Shown here: positions 11,102 to 19,014 of the stretch, in pieces
Layout of the letters: every line of letters starts with the position of its first letter
How positions within the stretch are numbered: the first letter of the stretch is position 1
DNA from: Planctomycetota bacterium
GTDB lineage: Bacteria; Planctomycetota; Planctomycetia; Pirellulales; UBA1268
Length of the DNA: 32,529 nt
Direction: 5' to 3'
NCBI GenBank assembly: GCA_003670865.1
Contig: QWQJ01000002.1
Coordinates: 1 to 32,529 of the forward strand
Position numbers and translations under genes: made by a program
The notes under the pieces: model-generated
What the model was told of the DNA's origin: nothing
Seen by the model: the letters and a program-made list of their open reading frames with translations, nothing else
Databases searched by the model: none

Positions 11102-11544
11102 GTCAGTCCAACCAAGCTCTTGTGGGCTCTCCTACTGTATCGGTGCATTTCGATCACTCGCATCGGCTCTATGAGCCACAGGCAAGGCTTACCGTTCGCT
11201 ACAGCATCGATGGTATCGCGGATGACGAACGAGTCCGTGCTGTCGAACTTTCTGTGCTTTGGTATACCGAAGGCAAGGGTGAAGAAGATTTGGGTGTGCA
11301 TTTTTTCGAACGCATGACTGACCGAGAGCGATTACCTCCAGCTGTTACCGTAGGATCTTTTGTCTCGTCCTTACCGCTTAGCCCACTTTCGTACGAAGGA
11401 TTGATTGTGAAGGTGCGTTGGTGTGTTCGCGTACGGCTTTTTTTTACCGACGGCCGGGACTTTGTCTCGGAGCACGTTTTTGAACTCGGAGAGATTCCAC
11501 CCGCCCAAACGAAGCCTGACGGGCCTGCCATAGTATCGGTATGA
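11098..11544 (+). CDS. Conserved-looking hypothetical protein, predicted all-beta (possibly arrestin-like) fold
   Basis: ATG at 11098 overlaps the upstream stop (ATGA). Contains PLSYEGLIVKVRWCVRVRLFFTDGRDFVSEHVFELGEIP. Confidence 0.65.
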   Translation: MSQSNQALVGSPTVSVHFDHSHRLYEPQARLTVRYSIDGIADDERVRAVELSVLWYTEGKGEEDLGVHFFERMTDRERLPPAVTVGSFVSSLPLSPLSYEGLIVKVRWCVRVRLFFTDGRDFVSEHVFELGEIPPAQTKPDGPAIVSV

Positions 11545-12227
11545 AGACTTTCACTCACACGCCACAGACTTCATCAGTTTTGCCGGAAACGGCTCCGCGG
11601 GCCTTTGGCAAGATCCCCGTCAATCCTTTTTCCACCCGATTGACCCGACCCGGTCAAATTGCCTCGCTGAATTGTGGCGGTCATTTCCTCAATCCAAACG
11701 ATCTTATCGACCGGCTGCAATTTTTAGGGGGAACTGCCGTCATTCAAGGTCCGCACGGCAGCGGCAAAACCACGCTGTTAATGCACCTGTCGCATGAACT
11801 GGCTAGTCGCGGTGATTTGGTGGCTTGTGTGCGATTGCGATCCTCTCGTGATGCCTTGGTTGTGTTTCGATCGATTATTCGATCCCGTCCCGGGACAACA
11901 CTATGCCTTGATAGCTGGGAACAGGCTGGCTTCATGCTTCGGAAAATCATCTGGTTGGCAGTCACTGTGCGCCGTTGCGGCCTGCTCGTCACGTGCCACC
12001 GCCCAACCACCATGCCTGTGCTGATGCAATGCCAGACAAGCCCACTCCTTCTCAAGCGTATTGTCGAACAACTGCCTAACCACGAGCAGAGACGATCCTC
12101 ACTCATTCACGAAGCAGATATTCAGGACGCCTTTTTAAAGTGTGGCGGCAACATTCGAGAGTCGCTCTACGATCTCTACGATCGTTTTGAACAGCGAGTC
12201 CGGCTGCACCCACACACACGGACGTAA
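11541..12227 (+). CDS. P-loop ATPase of unknown function
   Basis: ATG at 11541 overlaps the upstream stop (ATGA). Walker A GPHGSGKTT, candidate Walker B TLCLDSWE. Confidence 0.75.
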   Translation: MKTFTHTPQTSSVLPETAPRAFGKIPVNPFSTRLTRPGQIASLNCGGHFLNPNDLIDRLQFLGGTAVIQGPHGSGKTTLLMHLSHELASRGDLVACVRLRSSRDALVVFRSIIRSRPGTTLCLDSWEQAGFMLRKIIWLAVTVRRCGLLVTCHRPTTMPVLMQCQTSPLLLKRIVEQLPNHEQRRSSLIHEADIQDAFLKCGGNIRESLYDLYDRFEQRVRLHPHTRT

Positions 12228-12441
12228 GCCCGTTTGTCTGACTCAACGGAGTGCTCGAGCAGGACCAGAGACGGTTTTCAGCATCATTCAGGTGCCGGAT
12301 ATGACGGTCGAGCCTGCTGTGTCGGTCGTGCCGACATCAAATCAGAAATTCATGATTGAGAAAGATGTTTTTTTCGCAACCGCTCAAAGATGCAACCTAG
12401 GCTAGAAAGGTTCATGATAAACCTGTGTTGAGGAGTGAGTG

Positions 12442-13557
12442 ATGAAGACGCGAAAACTTCTGCTTGTGGTGTTATTGGCGAGTGGTGCAACTTCCGTGCG
12501 GCCGACTTCTTGTCAGGCACAGTGTTGCTTAAACGATCTCTTTGCCGGTTGTAGTTCGTGCTTTCGCAAAGCACCACAGCCGTTTGCCGCGGCTCCAATC
12601 ATGGCACCGCCCATGATGCCGGCTCCCATCATGGCACCAATTCCCGCTGTTCCGCAGCCGGTTGTCGTGCCTGTGCAACAGGTCAGCTATGTGCCAGAGA
12701 CAACCTACCGTACGCAGTATGAGTGCGTGCCGGTGACATCCTACAAGCCTTCCAGTGAAATCGATCCCTGCACGGGTTGCCCACGAGAATGTTCAGAACA
12801 GGTGACCAATTACGTACAGCGGGCTGTGAATGTGCCCTTCACGCAGTATCGCGCCGTCTACTCAACGAAATATGTGCAGATGCAGCCTGGCTACAACGCC
12901 GCTGCCCCTGGCGCACCTATTGTTGGTCCTGGTTCGGCGGGAGTAGCGGCGAGTCCATTTGCAGCGCCGGTGCAGTCCTCTCCACAGGCTTGGGGGGCCG
13001 CCGGAGCCGATGTTCCACAGCAACTCATTCCTGGCCAGCAGGCCATTGCCGCTCCAGCACTTCCGCCAGCCGGCATGCCTCAGCAGACATTTCAGCAACA
13101 GATCGTGCCGCAAAGTGGCACATACGCTACTCCGGTGCCAGCCAACCAACCGCAGCCCACGCTACCCCCAGCCCTCGCTCCCGCGCCATCGCTAAAGCCA
13201 ATCCCCGAACTACCACGGACCGTACCGAGTGGCAATGCAAGTGCGGCTGGATCGGCATCCCTTGCCAAACCATTTCCATCAGTTTCTCCTGCCCCCTCGG
13301 TGCCACTGCAGCCAGTTCCGTCAGGGGTTCAATCGCCGACTGGCGAATCGGGCGGCAACACCATGCCGATCCTTCCCGGCGCAGGCCCAGGCACATCGAC
13401 GGGGGCTTTTCCAAAACTGCTGGAGCCGACCGGCCACACAACATCGTGGCAGCCAGCTCGCTCATTCGACCAAAGCCCAACTCGCATAGCAATCACGCCG
13501 GTATCGTATCCTTCTGCGTACCCTACCGCAGCCCTCCCCACCCGCGGGCAACAGTAG
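12442..13557 (+). CDS. Secreted Pro/Ala-rich low-complexity protein with a Cys-containing N-terminal domain
   Basis: Signal peptide MKTRKLLLVVLLASGATSVRPTSCQAQ, APIMAP repeats, VPETTYRTQYECVPVTSYKPSSEIDPCTGCPRECSEQ, long P/A/Q-rich tail. GAGGAG upstream. Confidence 0.75.
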   Translation: MKTRKLLLVVLLASGATSVRPTSCQAQCCLNDLFAGCSSCFRKAPQPFAAAPIMAPPMMPAPIMAPIPAVPQPVVVPVQQVSYVPETTYRTQYECVPVTSYKPSSEIDPCTGCPRECSEQVTNYVQRAVNVPFTQYRAVYSTKYVQMQPGYNAAAPGAPIVGPGSAGVAASPFAAPVQSSPQAWGAAGADVPQQLIPGQQAIAAPALPPAGMPQQTFQQQIVPQSGTYATPVPANQPQPTLPPALAPAPSLKPIPELPRTVPSGNASAAGSASLAKPFPSVSPAPSVPLQPVPSGVQSPTGESGGNTMPILPGAGPGTSTGAFPKLLEPTGHTTSWQPARSFDQSPTRIAITPVSYPSAYPTAALPTRGQQ

Positions 13558-13682
13558 CCCTACGTTTCTTGAGTCTGTGAATCACTCGACAATCTGCCCC
13601 GGCATGCGTGCTGACTTGTGCCGGCTTCGCACTCCGCTGAAACTATTGGGATTCGCGATGAGTCCCGTACGCAGAGGATTGT

Positions 13683-15485
13683 GTGACAAACGCCGATATA
13701 GCCGCTATATTTACGCAGATCGCCGACATCCTTGAGTATCAAGGGGAGGGCATCTTTCGAGTGCGTGCTTATCGCACAGCAGCCCACGCCATCGGCAGCA
13801 TGGTCGAGTCATTGGCTGACATTCAGGCCGATGTAAATCGGTTTTTGACTGATATCGAAGGGATTGGCACCGATCTCGCAGCCAAGATCAAAGTCCTGCT
13901 CGCCACGGGCACGCTGCCACTTCTCGAAGAATTGCAGGCAGCGGTTCCCGCTTATGTATTTGAACTGATGCGCGTGCCGGGGTTGGGGCCCAAAAAGGTG
14001 AAGCTCTTAGTGGAGGAATTAGGGGTTGCCTCGCTTGACGATTTGGAACGTGCCTGCCAAACCGGTAAAGTTCAACTCCTCAAAGGCTTTGGCAGCAAGA
14101 CACAAGCGAAAATAGTAGCGAACATCGCCTTTGCCAAAAATCCAGCGCACTCGCGGCTGCTTTGGTCTGAGGCCGACGCCATCGTACAGCAACTCCTCAC
14201 GTACCTCAGCACCTGTTCAGAGGTGCTACAAATCAGTGGTGCAGGAAGTTGGCGCCGAGGACAAGAGACTGTTGGGGACATCGATATTCTTGTTGACAGC
14301 AACAACGCGCAGACCGTCATGAACCATCTGCACTCATGGCCTGAGACAACCACTGTGTTACTCAGTGGTGATACAAAAACCAGTGTGCGAGGCCCACGTG
14401 GGATGCAGATTGATCTGCGTGTGGTGAAAACCGAATCATTTGGGGCTGCGATGCAGTATTTCACCGGCTCCAAGGAACACAATGTGCGATTGCGTTCACG
14501 GGCCCGCGAATATGGGCTTACGATCAATGAGTATGGGGTCTACCGACTGACCAACCATGAGGATGGCGAATCGTCTGAAGTGGCGATTGACCCCAGCAAG
14601 AACTGCAGCCTTGCCGGCCGAACCGAGGCAGATCTCTACGCAGCAGTTGGGTTGCCATGGATTCCGCCAGAACTCCGTGAAGGGAGAGGCGAGATCCTCC
14701 TAGCACACAATGGCCAACTGCCACACCTCGTTGAACTAGCAGACATCTGCGGTGATCTCCACATGCACACGACCGCAACCGATGGTGAGAACACCCTGGA
14801 AGAAATGCTGCGATGTGCAAGACAACGCGGCCTGAATTACATCGCAATCACCGATCATGGACAACGCGTAACCATGGCACATGGACTCAACGCCCAGCGG
14901 CTACTCGATCAGTGGGGCGAGATTGACCGTTTGAATGAGTCTTTGGCGGTTGAAAATGACTCTCCGCTCGTTATTCTGAAGGGGATCGAAGTCGACATGC
15001 TGGAGAAGGGTGGGCTCGATCTGCCCGACGAAGTGCTGGAGCAGGCTGACTGGGTGGTAGCGAGTCTGCACTACGGACAGAGCCAACCGCGACAACAGAT
15101 CACGGCAAGAATCATTGAGGCGATTGAAAATCGATTTGTCAGCGTGATCGGCCATCCGACTGGTCGACTGATCAATCGTCGACCCGCCTACGATGTTGAT
15201 ATTGAGGCTGTCATTGAAGCCGCCGCTCGCACGGGCACTTTCCTTGAAATTAATGCCAATCCGTGGAGGCTGGATTTGAATGAATACCATGCCTTTGCTG
15301 CGAAACAGGCCGGTGTCAAAATAGTGATCTCCACCGATGCGCATTCGACACATGGTTTTGAGGTTATGCGTTGCGGGATCTTGCAGGCCCGTCGAGCGGG
15401 CCTTGAAGCAAAAGACATCGTCAACACCCGTTCGCTGAACGGCCTGAGACAGCTTCTTCAAGACAGGCCCAAAGCAAAAGCCTAA
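13683..15485 (+). CDS. polX: DNA polymerase/3'-5' exonuclease PolX (X-family polymerase plus PHP domain)
   Basis: HhH motifs (VPGLGPKKVKLL), nucleotidyltransferase GAGSWRRGQETVGDIDILVDS, PHP domain DLHMHTTATDGENTLEEML...AITDHGQ. GTG start. Confidence 0.93.
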   Translation: MTNADIAAIFTQIADILEYQGEGIFRVRAYRTAAHAIGSMVESLADIQADVNRFLTDIEGIGTDLAAKIKVLLATGTLPLLEELQAAVPAYVFELMRVPGLGPKKVKLLVEELGVASLDDLERACQTGKVQLLKGFGSKTQAKIVANIAFAKNPAHSRLLWSEADAIVQQLLTYLSTCSEVLQISGAGSWRRGQETVGDIDILVDSNNAQTVMNHLHSWPETTTVLLSGDTKTSVRGPRGMQIDLRVVKTESFGAAMQYFTGSKEHNVRLRSRAREYGLTINEYGVYRLTNHEDGESSEVAIDPSKNCSLAGRTEADLYAAVGLPWIPPELREGRGEILLAHNGQLPHLVELADICGDLHMHTTATDGENTLEEMLRCARQRGLNYIAITDHGQRVTMAHGLNAQRLLDQWGEIDRLNESLAVENDSPLVILKGIEVDMLEKGGLDLPDEVLEQADWVVASLHYGQSQPRQQITARIIEAIENRFVSVIGHPTGRLINRRPAYDVDIEAVIEAAARTGTFLEINANPWRLDLNEYHAFAAKQAGVKIVISTDAHSTHGFEVMRCGILQARRAGLEAKDIVNTRSLNGLRQLLQDRPKAKA

Positions 15486-15545
15486 AGCGTCCAGAACCTT
15501 TCAACAGCTACAAGACCGACTCTGGCGGTTGTGAGCGTTGACTGA

Positions 15546-15568
15546 TAAAGCGAGGGTGAGTCGCTTTA
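15546..15568. terminator. Hairpin between convergent polX and FGE genes
   Basis: Perfect inverted repeat TAAAGCGA-GGGTGAG-TCGCTTTA. Its right arm contains the - strand stop codon of the FGE gene. Confidence 0.45.
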
Positions 15569-16705
15569 CTGAGGAGTCACTGTGCTTGGCTTCACACAGC
15601 GGAAGCCGATGTGATTGCATCCGGATGAGATCTCACCTTTGCCTCGCGTGCCCACGATATAACGGGCACAGTATTGCTCGGAGCACAGGAAAGAACCGCC
15701 GCGGAGGACGCGTTTAGACTGCTCCGGCTCCTGTGGATCGAAGCTCTCGCGTGGGCCTTTGGGATTGCGTATCAGGCGGCCGCCGGACCTCACTTCGGTC
15801 GCATAGCTATCGGGTCTGTACCAGTCGCAACACCACTCCCAGACGTTGCCAGAGACATCAAAAAGACCATATCCATTGGCTGGAAATGATGCCACCGGCG
15901 ACACTCCTTCATAGCCGTCTTCACCGGTATTCTCGGTGGGAAAAGATCCCTGCCATGTATTGGCCAGCCAGCGACCGGCCGGGCGAAAATCATTGCCCCA
16001 CGGATAAAGCGATCCTGAAAGTCCCCCCCTAGCGGCACATTCCCATTCTGCTTCCGTCGGCAATCGCTTGCCGGCCCACATCGCAAATGCCTCGGCATCC
16101 TCATAGGCGATGTGGACAACAGGATCATTATCATGTTTTTCAATGGAACTGTCGGGGCCGGTTGGATGACGCCAATTGACGCCGGGGAGATAATTCCACC
16201 AGCGATAATGATCCTCAAGGGAGATTTTTTCTGCCGGTGGCGCAAAAACAATGGAGCCAGCTAACAGATTCTCTGGTGCTGCCCCCGGAAAGTCTTCTGC
16301 CTTCGGCTTCCGTTCAGCAACCGTGACGTAGTTGGTTTCTTTCACAAAAATGGCGAACTGTGCGTTGGTCACTTCAGTCTTGTCGATCCAGAAGCTATCC
16401 AGACTTACAGTATGGATTGGTCGAGCGTCGTTCATAGGATCGGGGCCGCCAAACGGTTTGCTTCGAGGGTCTGCACAGCCCATCAAAAATTCACCGCCGG
16501 CTATCCACGCCATGCCTGCTGGAGCTTGCTCCGTGGGCTGCGGGATTTGGACGTGGGTAGCTGTGAACACTGCGGCAGATCGCTCGGGAGGCGATTGAAA
16601 AACCATTGCCAGACGGATCAAACCCCACACGCCCAAAGCAGCACCGATCCCAATTAGGATCTGCCAGATAAGTGAACTGGACGGTTGATGAACAGGCGCC
16701 TTCAT
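15566..16705 (-). CDS. Formylglycine-generating enzyme (SUMF1 family), N-terminally membrane-anchored
   Basis: MAWIAGGEFLMGCADP, DSFWIDKTEVTNAQFAIFVKET, RLPTEAEWECAARGG, DVSGNVWEWCCDWY, RVLRGGSFLCSEQYCARYIVGTRG...NHIGFRC. One N-terminal TM. Confidence 0.92.
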   Translation of the reverse strand: MKAPVHQPSSSLIWQILIGIGAALGVWGLIRLAMVFQSPPERSAAVFTATHVQIPQPTEQAPAGMAWIAGGEFLMGCADPRSKPFGGPDPMNDARPIHTVSLDSFWIDKTEVTNAQFAIFVKETNYVTVAERKPKAEDFPGAAPENLLAGSIVFAPPAEKISLEDHYRWWNYLPGVNWRHPTGPDSSIEKHDNDPVVHIAYEDAEAFAMWAGKRLPTEAEWECAARGGLSGSLYPWGNDFRPAGRWLANTWQGSFPTENTGEDGYEGVSPVASFPANGYGLFDVSGNVWEWCCDWYRPDSYATEVRSGGRLIRNPKGPRESFDPQEPEQSKRVLRGGSFLCSEQYCARYIVGTRGKGEISSGCNHIGFRCVKPSTVTPQ

Positions 16706-16732
16706 AAAAGACTTAGAATTCTTACGCTAAAC

Positions 16733-17704
16733 CTATGCCGAACGGCACTGAAGCATGAGTCCGAGGCGGCGCTGTAGCTTGAGGCGACGCTTTGGGGTCC
16801 ACCATTTTAAAAACTCTTTACGCGAGTGATGAGCGAGCAACAATTCTTCATGGCAGAGTTGGGCAAGAAATTCACGGTTGGCTAAGGCACCAGTATTTTC
16901 CGACAATCGCTTAAAACGACCCGCGGCTGCGCAATGGTCAGTGAAGTCTCCCAGCATTTTTTGCAACTGCTCGAGGGATTCGTAGCAGCGGGTACGCACT
17001 TTGATTGGAAACACCGTGGCGAAAATTTCCATCGCGTAGCGAAGCTGCTTGCCTTCAATGCGCAGTTGGTGAATCTCATTGCTGTCATCAATCGATTGAT
17101 CAGCAATTTTGAAAAACTGCTTAACCATCGGCTTGAAGTTTTGTTGGGCATAGCGACCACAGCTAGGTTTTTTTCCGCCTGAAGAAAGGCTCTCAAGAAG
17201 TTTCTCCATGCGACCAAGCCAGTCGTCTCCAAGCAGTGCTTCGTACTGCTCTCGGATCGGCTGCCTTGAGACATCCCGCTGCTTTGAGAGCATCGCCACG
17301 AGCCGGCTGCGAGCCTTGCTGCCGTCAGTCCGACACGACAGGGTGCCATGAGCCACCAGCCTATTGGTGGCAACAGGTGCTGTGCCGGCCAAGTGGTCAG
17401 TAAGCACATCCAGATCACGGGCTTCTCCGGCTGCACGACGAATGCGATGGAGTTGTTTTCTAAACCATGATCTCTGCTTGCGTGGTAGAAGGGCATGAAA
17501 AGCTTTCATGGCAACAAGGGCTCGTCTGGTTGCCACGCGGAGAGAATGCACGCGACCGGGATCAGATGCGTTGTCGCAGTAGGCAGCTTTGAGACCAGAC
17601 CAGACAGCTTCCAGGCGTTTACGAAGAGTCTTTGCGGCCACTCGCGCAACTGGGGTGTGTGCAGTATCAATGACGGCCCATTGCCCTGAAATTGCCATGC
17701 TCAT
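16733..17704 (-). CDS. CHAD domain-containing protein
   Basis: VHSLRVATRRALVAMKAFHALLP, IRRAAGEARDLDVLTDHL and HQLRIEGKQLRYAMEIFA are CHAD hallmarks. ATG at 17704 preferred over the longer ORF. Confidence 0.88.
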   Translation of the reverse strand: MSMAISGQWAVIDTAHTPVARVAAKTLRKRLEAVWSGLKAAYCDNASDPGRVHSLRVATRRALVAMKAFHALLPRKQRSWFRKQLHRIRRAAGEARDLDVLTDHLAGTAPVATNRLVAHGTLSCRTDGSKARSRLVAMLSKQRDVSRQPIREQYEALLGDDWLGRMEKLLESLSSGGKKPSCGRYAQQNFKPMVKQFFKIADQSIDDSNEIHQLRIEGKQLRYAMEIFATVFPIKVRTRCYESLEQLQKMLGDFTDHCAAAGRFKRLSENTGALANREFLAQLCHEELLLAHHSRKEFLKWWTPKRRLKLQRRLGLMLQCRSA

Positions 17705-17896
17705 TATTCTCGGCGGGCCTTTATCGACAACGCTTGAACATTCGCAAAGCGTGCACCATTCAAGAGTCCGTTTGGGAACCCTATTTTCTCTCGCTGTTAC
17801 CCTTGAGTCTACTCTCCATCGATTCGTGGATTCCAGACTCCGCAAGAAAATCGGCAGTAACAATCTAATTCGCACTCACGCGCGGCGATCGGGCAC

Positions 17897-18820
17897 CTAC
17901 TGGAGACCGAGTTTGTTGGCCGCTGGTCCGGCAGGTACTTTCTTCAGCGACGATTCGGCCTTGGTCACAGTCACCTTAGAAGCAAAAATAGTGCCGGCGC
18001 CCATCGCCCCCTCACCACTCCAAAGCCGCCCCGTCACTTCAATGGCATCTCCCGAACCAACAAGTTCAAGCTGCGATGCATCAAGAGTGGCAACGGCATC
18101 CTTGCCCAACTGCAGCGAGACTCGCTGAATTTTTCCCGTGTTGATTTGGAGCACAAGCAGGGTGCCCCGAGCCTGAACCACTTGGCCAATAATCGTACCA
18201 ATTCGATCCGCCAGAACCTCGTCGGGCTTGAAATCGGCTGAAGGCGTGACGATGTCAACTGCCTGTATCGACTCTTTACCTTTTCCATGGGTATCCACAG
18301 TGGTGACCACACGAATAACCATACCCGGCCTGAGGAGCGTTGCTGGGATGCGGCCACTGACAGTCAGTTGCGAAACGCCTGCCGGATGGAGCATTGCAAC
18401 CCACGCAGGGGAGGATTGATCAAAAGCTTCCTCGGCAGAAAAGGCAACGATTCCTCCGGCGATTGAGCCAATAGATCCGCGTACGGTCCCTTGAAAATTT
18501 TCCTCCGGGAGATTATCGATGATGAACTTATTTCTTTCGACAGGCACCGTGATTGCCTTGTTGGTACCTCGGCAGGCGCCGAGATTCCAGAGCCGTTCGT
18601 AGCTCTTTTGGATCGTCGCTGATTTGTAGAACACTCCCCACTGAATTGTTCCGTCGACTGCCAAGGGCGCAGGATGTTCTTGGGTATCGGAGTATGGGTT
18701 GTAGGCCTCCGTTTGCGCTTGTGCACGGTATCCGCCGGAAACGCTGACGCTCAGGGCAATTGCTAGCATCAAAAGAAAAGAAGGCTTAAGCAGCAGGCAG
18801 GGGCTTTGCATAGGGATCAT
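17897..18820 (-). CDS. Exported hypothetical protein
   Basis: Signal-peptide-like start MIPMQSPCLLLKPSFLLMLAIALSVSVSGGYRAQAQ followed by a beta-rich sequence. No family recognised. Confidence 0.65.
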   Translation of the reverse strand: MIPMQSPCLLLKPSFLLMLAIALSVSVSGGYRAQAQTEAYNPYSDTQEHPAPLAVDGTIQWGVFYKSATIQKSYERLWNLGACRGTNKAITVPVERNKFIIDNLPEENFQGTVRGSIGSIAGGIVAFSAEEAFDQSSPAWVAMLHPAGVSQLTVSGRIPATLLRPGMVIRVVTTVDTHGKGKESIQAVDIVTPSADFKPDEVLADRIGTIIGQVVQARGTLLVLQINTGKIQRVSLQLGKDAVATLDASQLELVGSGDAIEVTGRLWSGEGAMGAGTIFASKVTVTKAESSLKKVPAGPAANKLGLQ

Positions 18821-19014
18821 TTCTGACACTGTCGCTGAAGAAAACAGCGGGCATGCGGCACACGTGCTTGCATGAGGCACCCGGTGGATCACGCGACTCT
18901 ATTAAGAGTAATTCGGCGCATGAACCACTTCCACAGTGGCCGTGGTGGGATCATGACGAAAATGGCGTCTACCGTCGGCGGCAGAACTGTTTTAATCAGA
19001 TTTTTCGCTAGGAA

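Noticed and set aside
12321-12335. GTCGG-TCGTG-CCGAC hairpin after the ATPase gene
   Set aside because: Five base pairs with no U-tract; not distinguishable from chance in this GC context.
12777-13580. 267-aa + ORF overlapping the Pro/Ala-rich protein
   Set aside because: Alternative frame of a GC-rich repetitive gene; no start context or recognizable domain.
18896-18909. ACTCT-ATTA-AGAGT hairpin downstream of rpoC as its terminator
   Set aside because: Short AT-rich 5-bp stem without a U-tract; likely chance.
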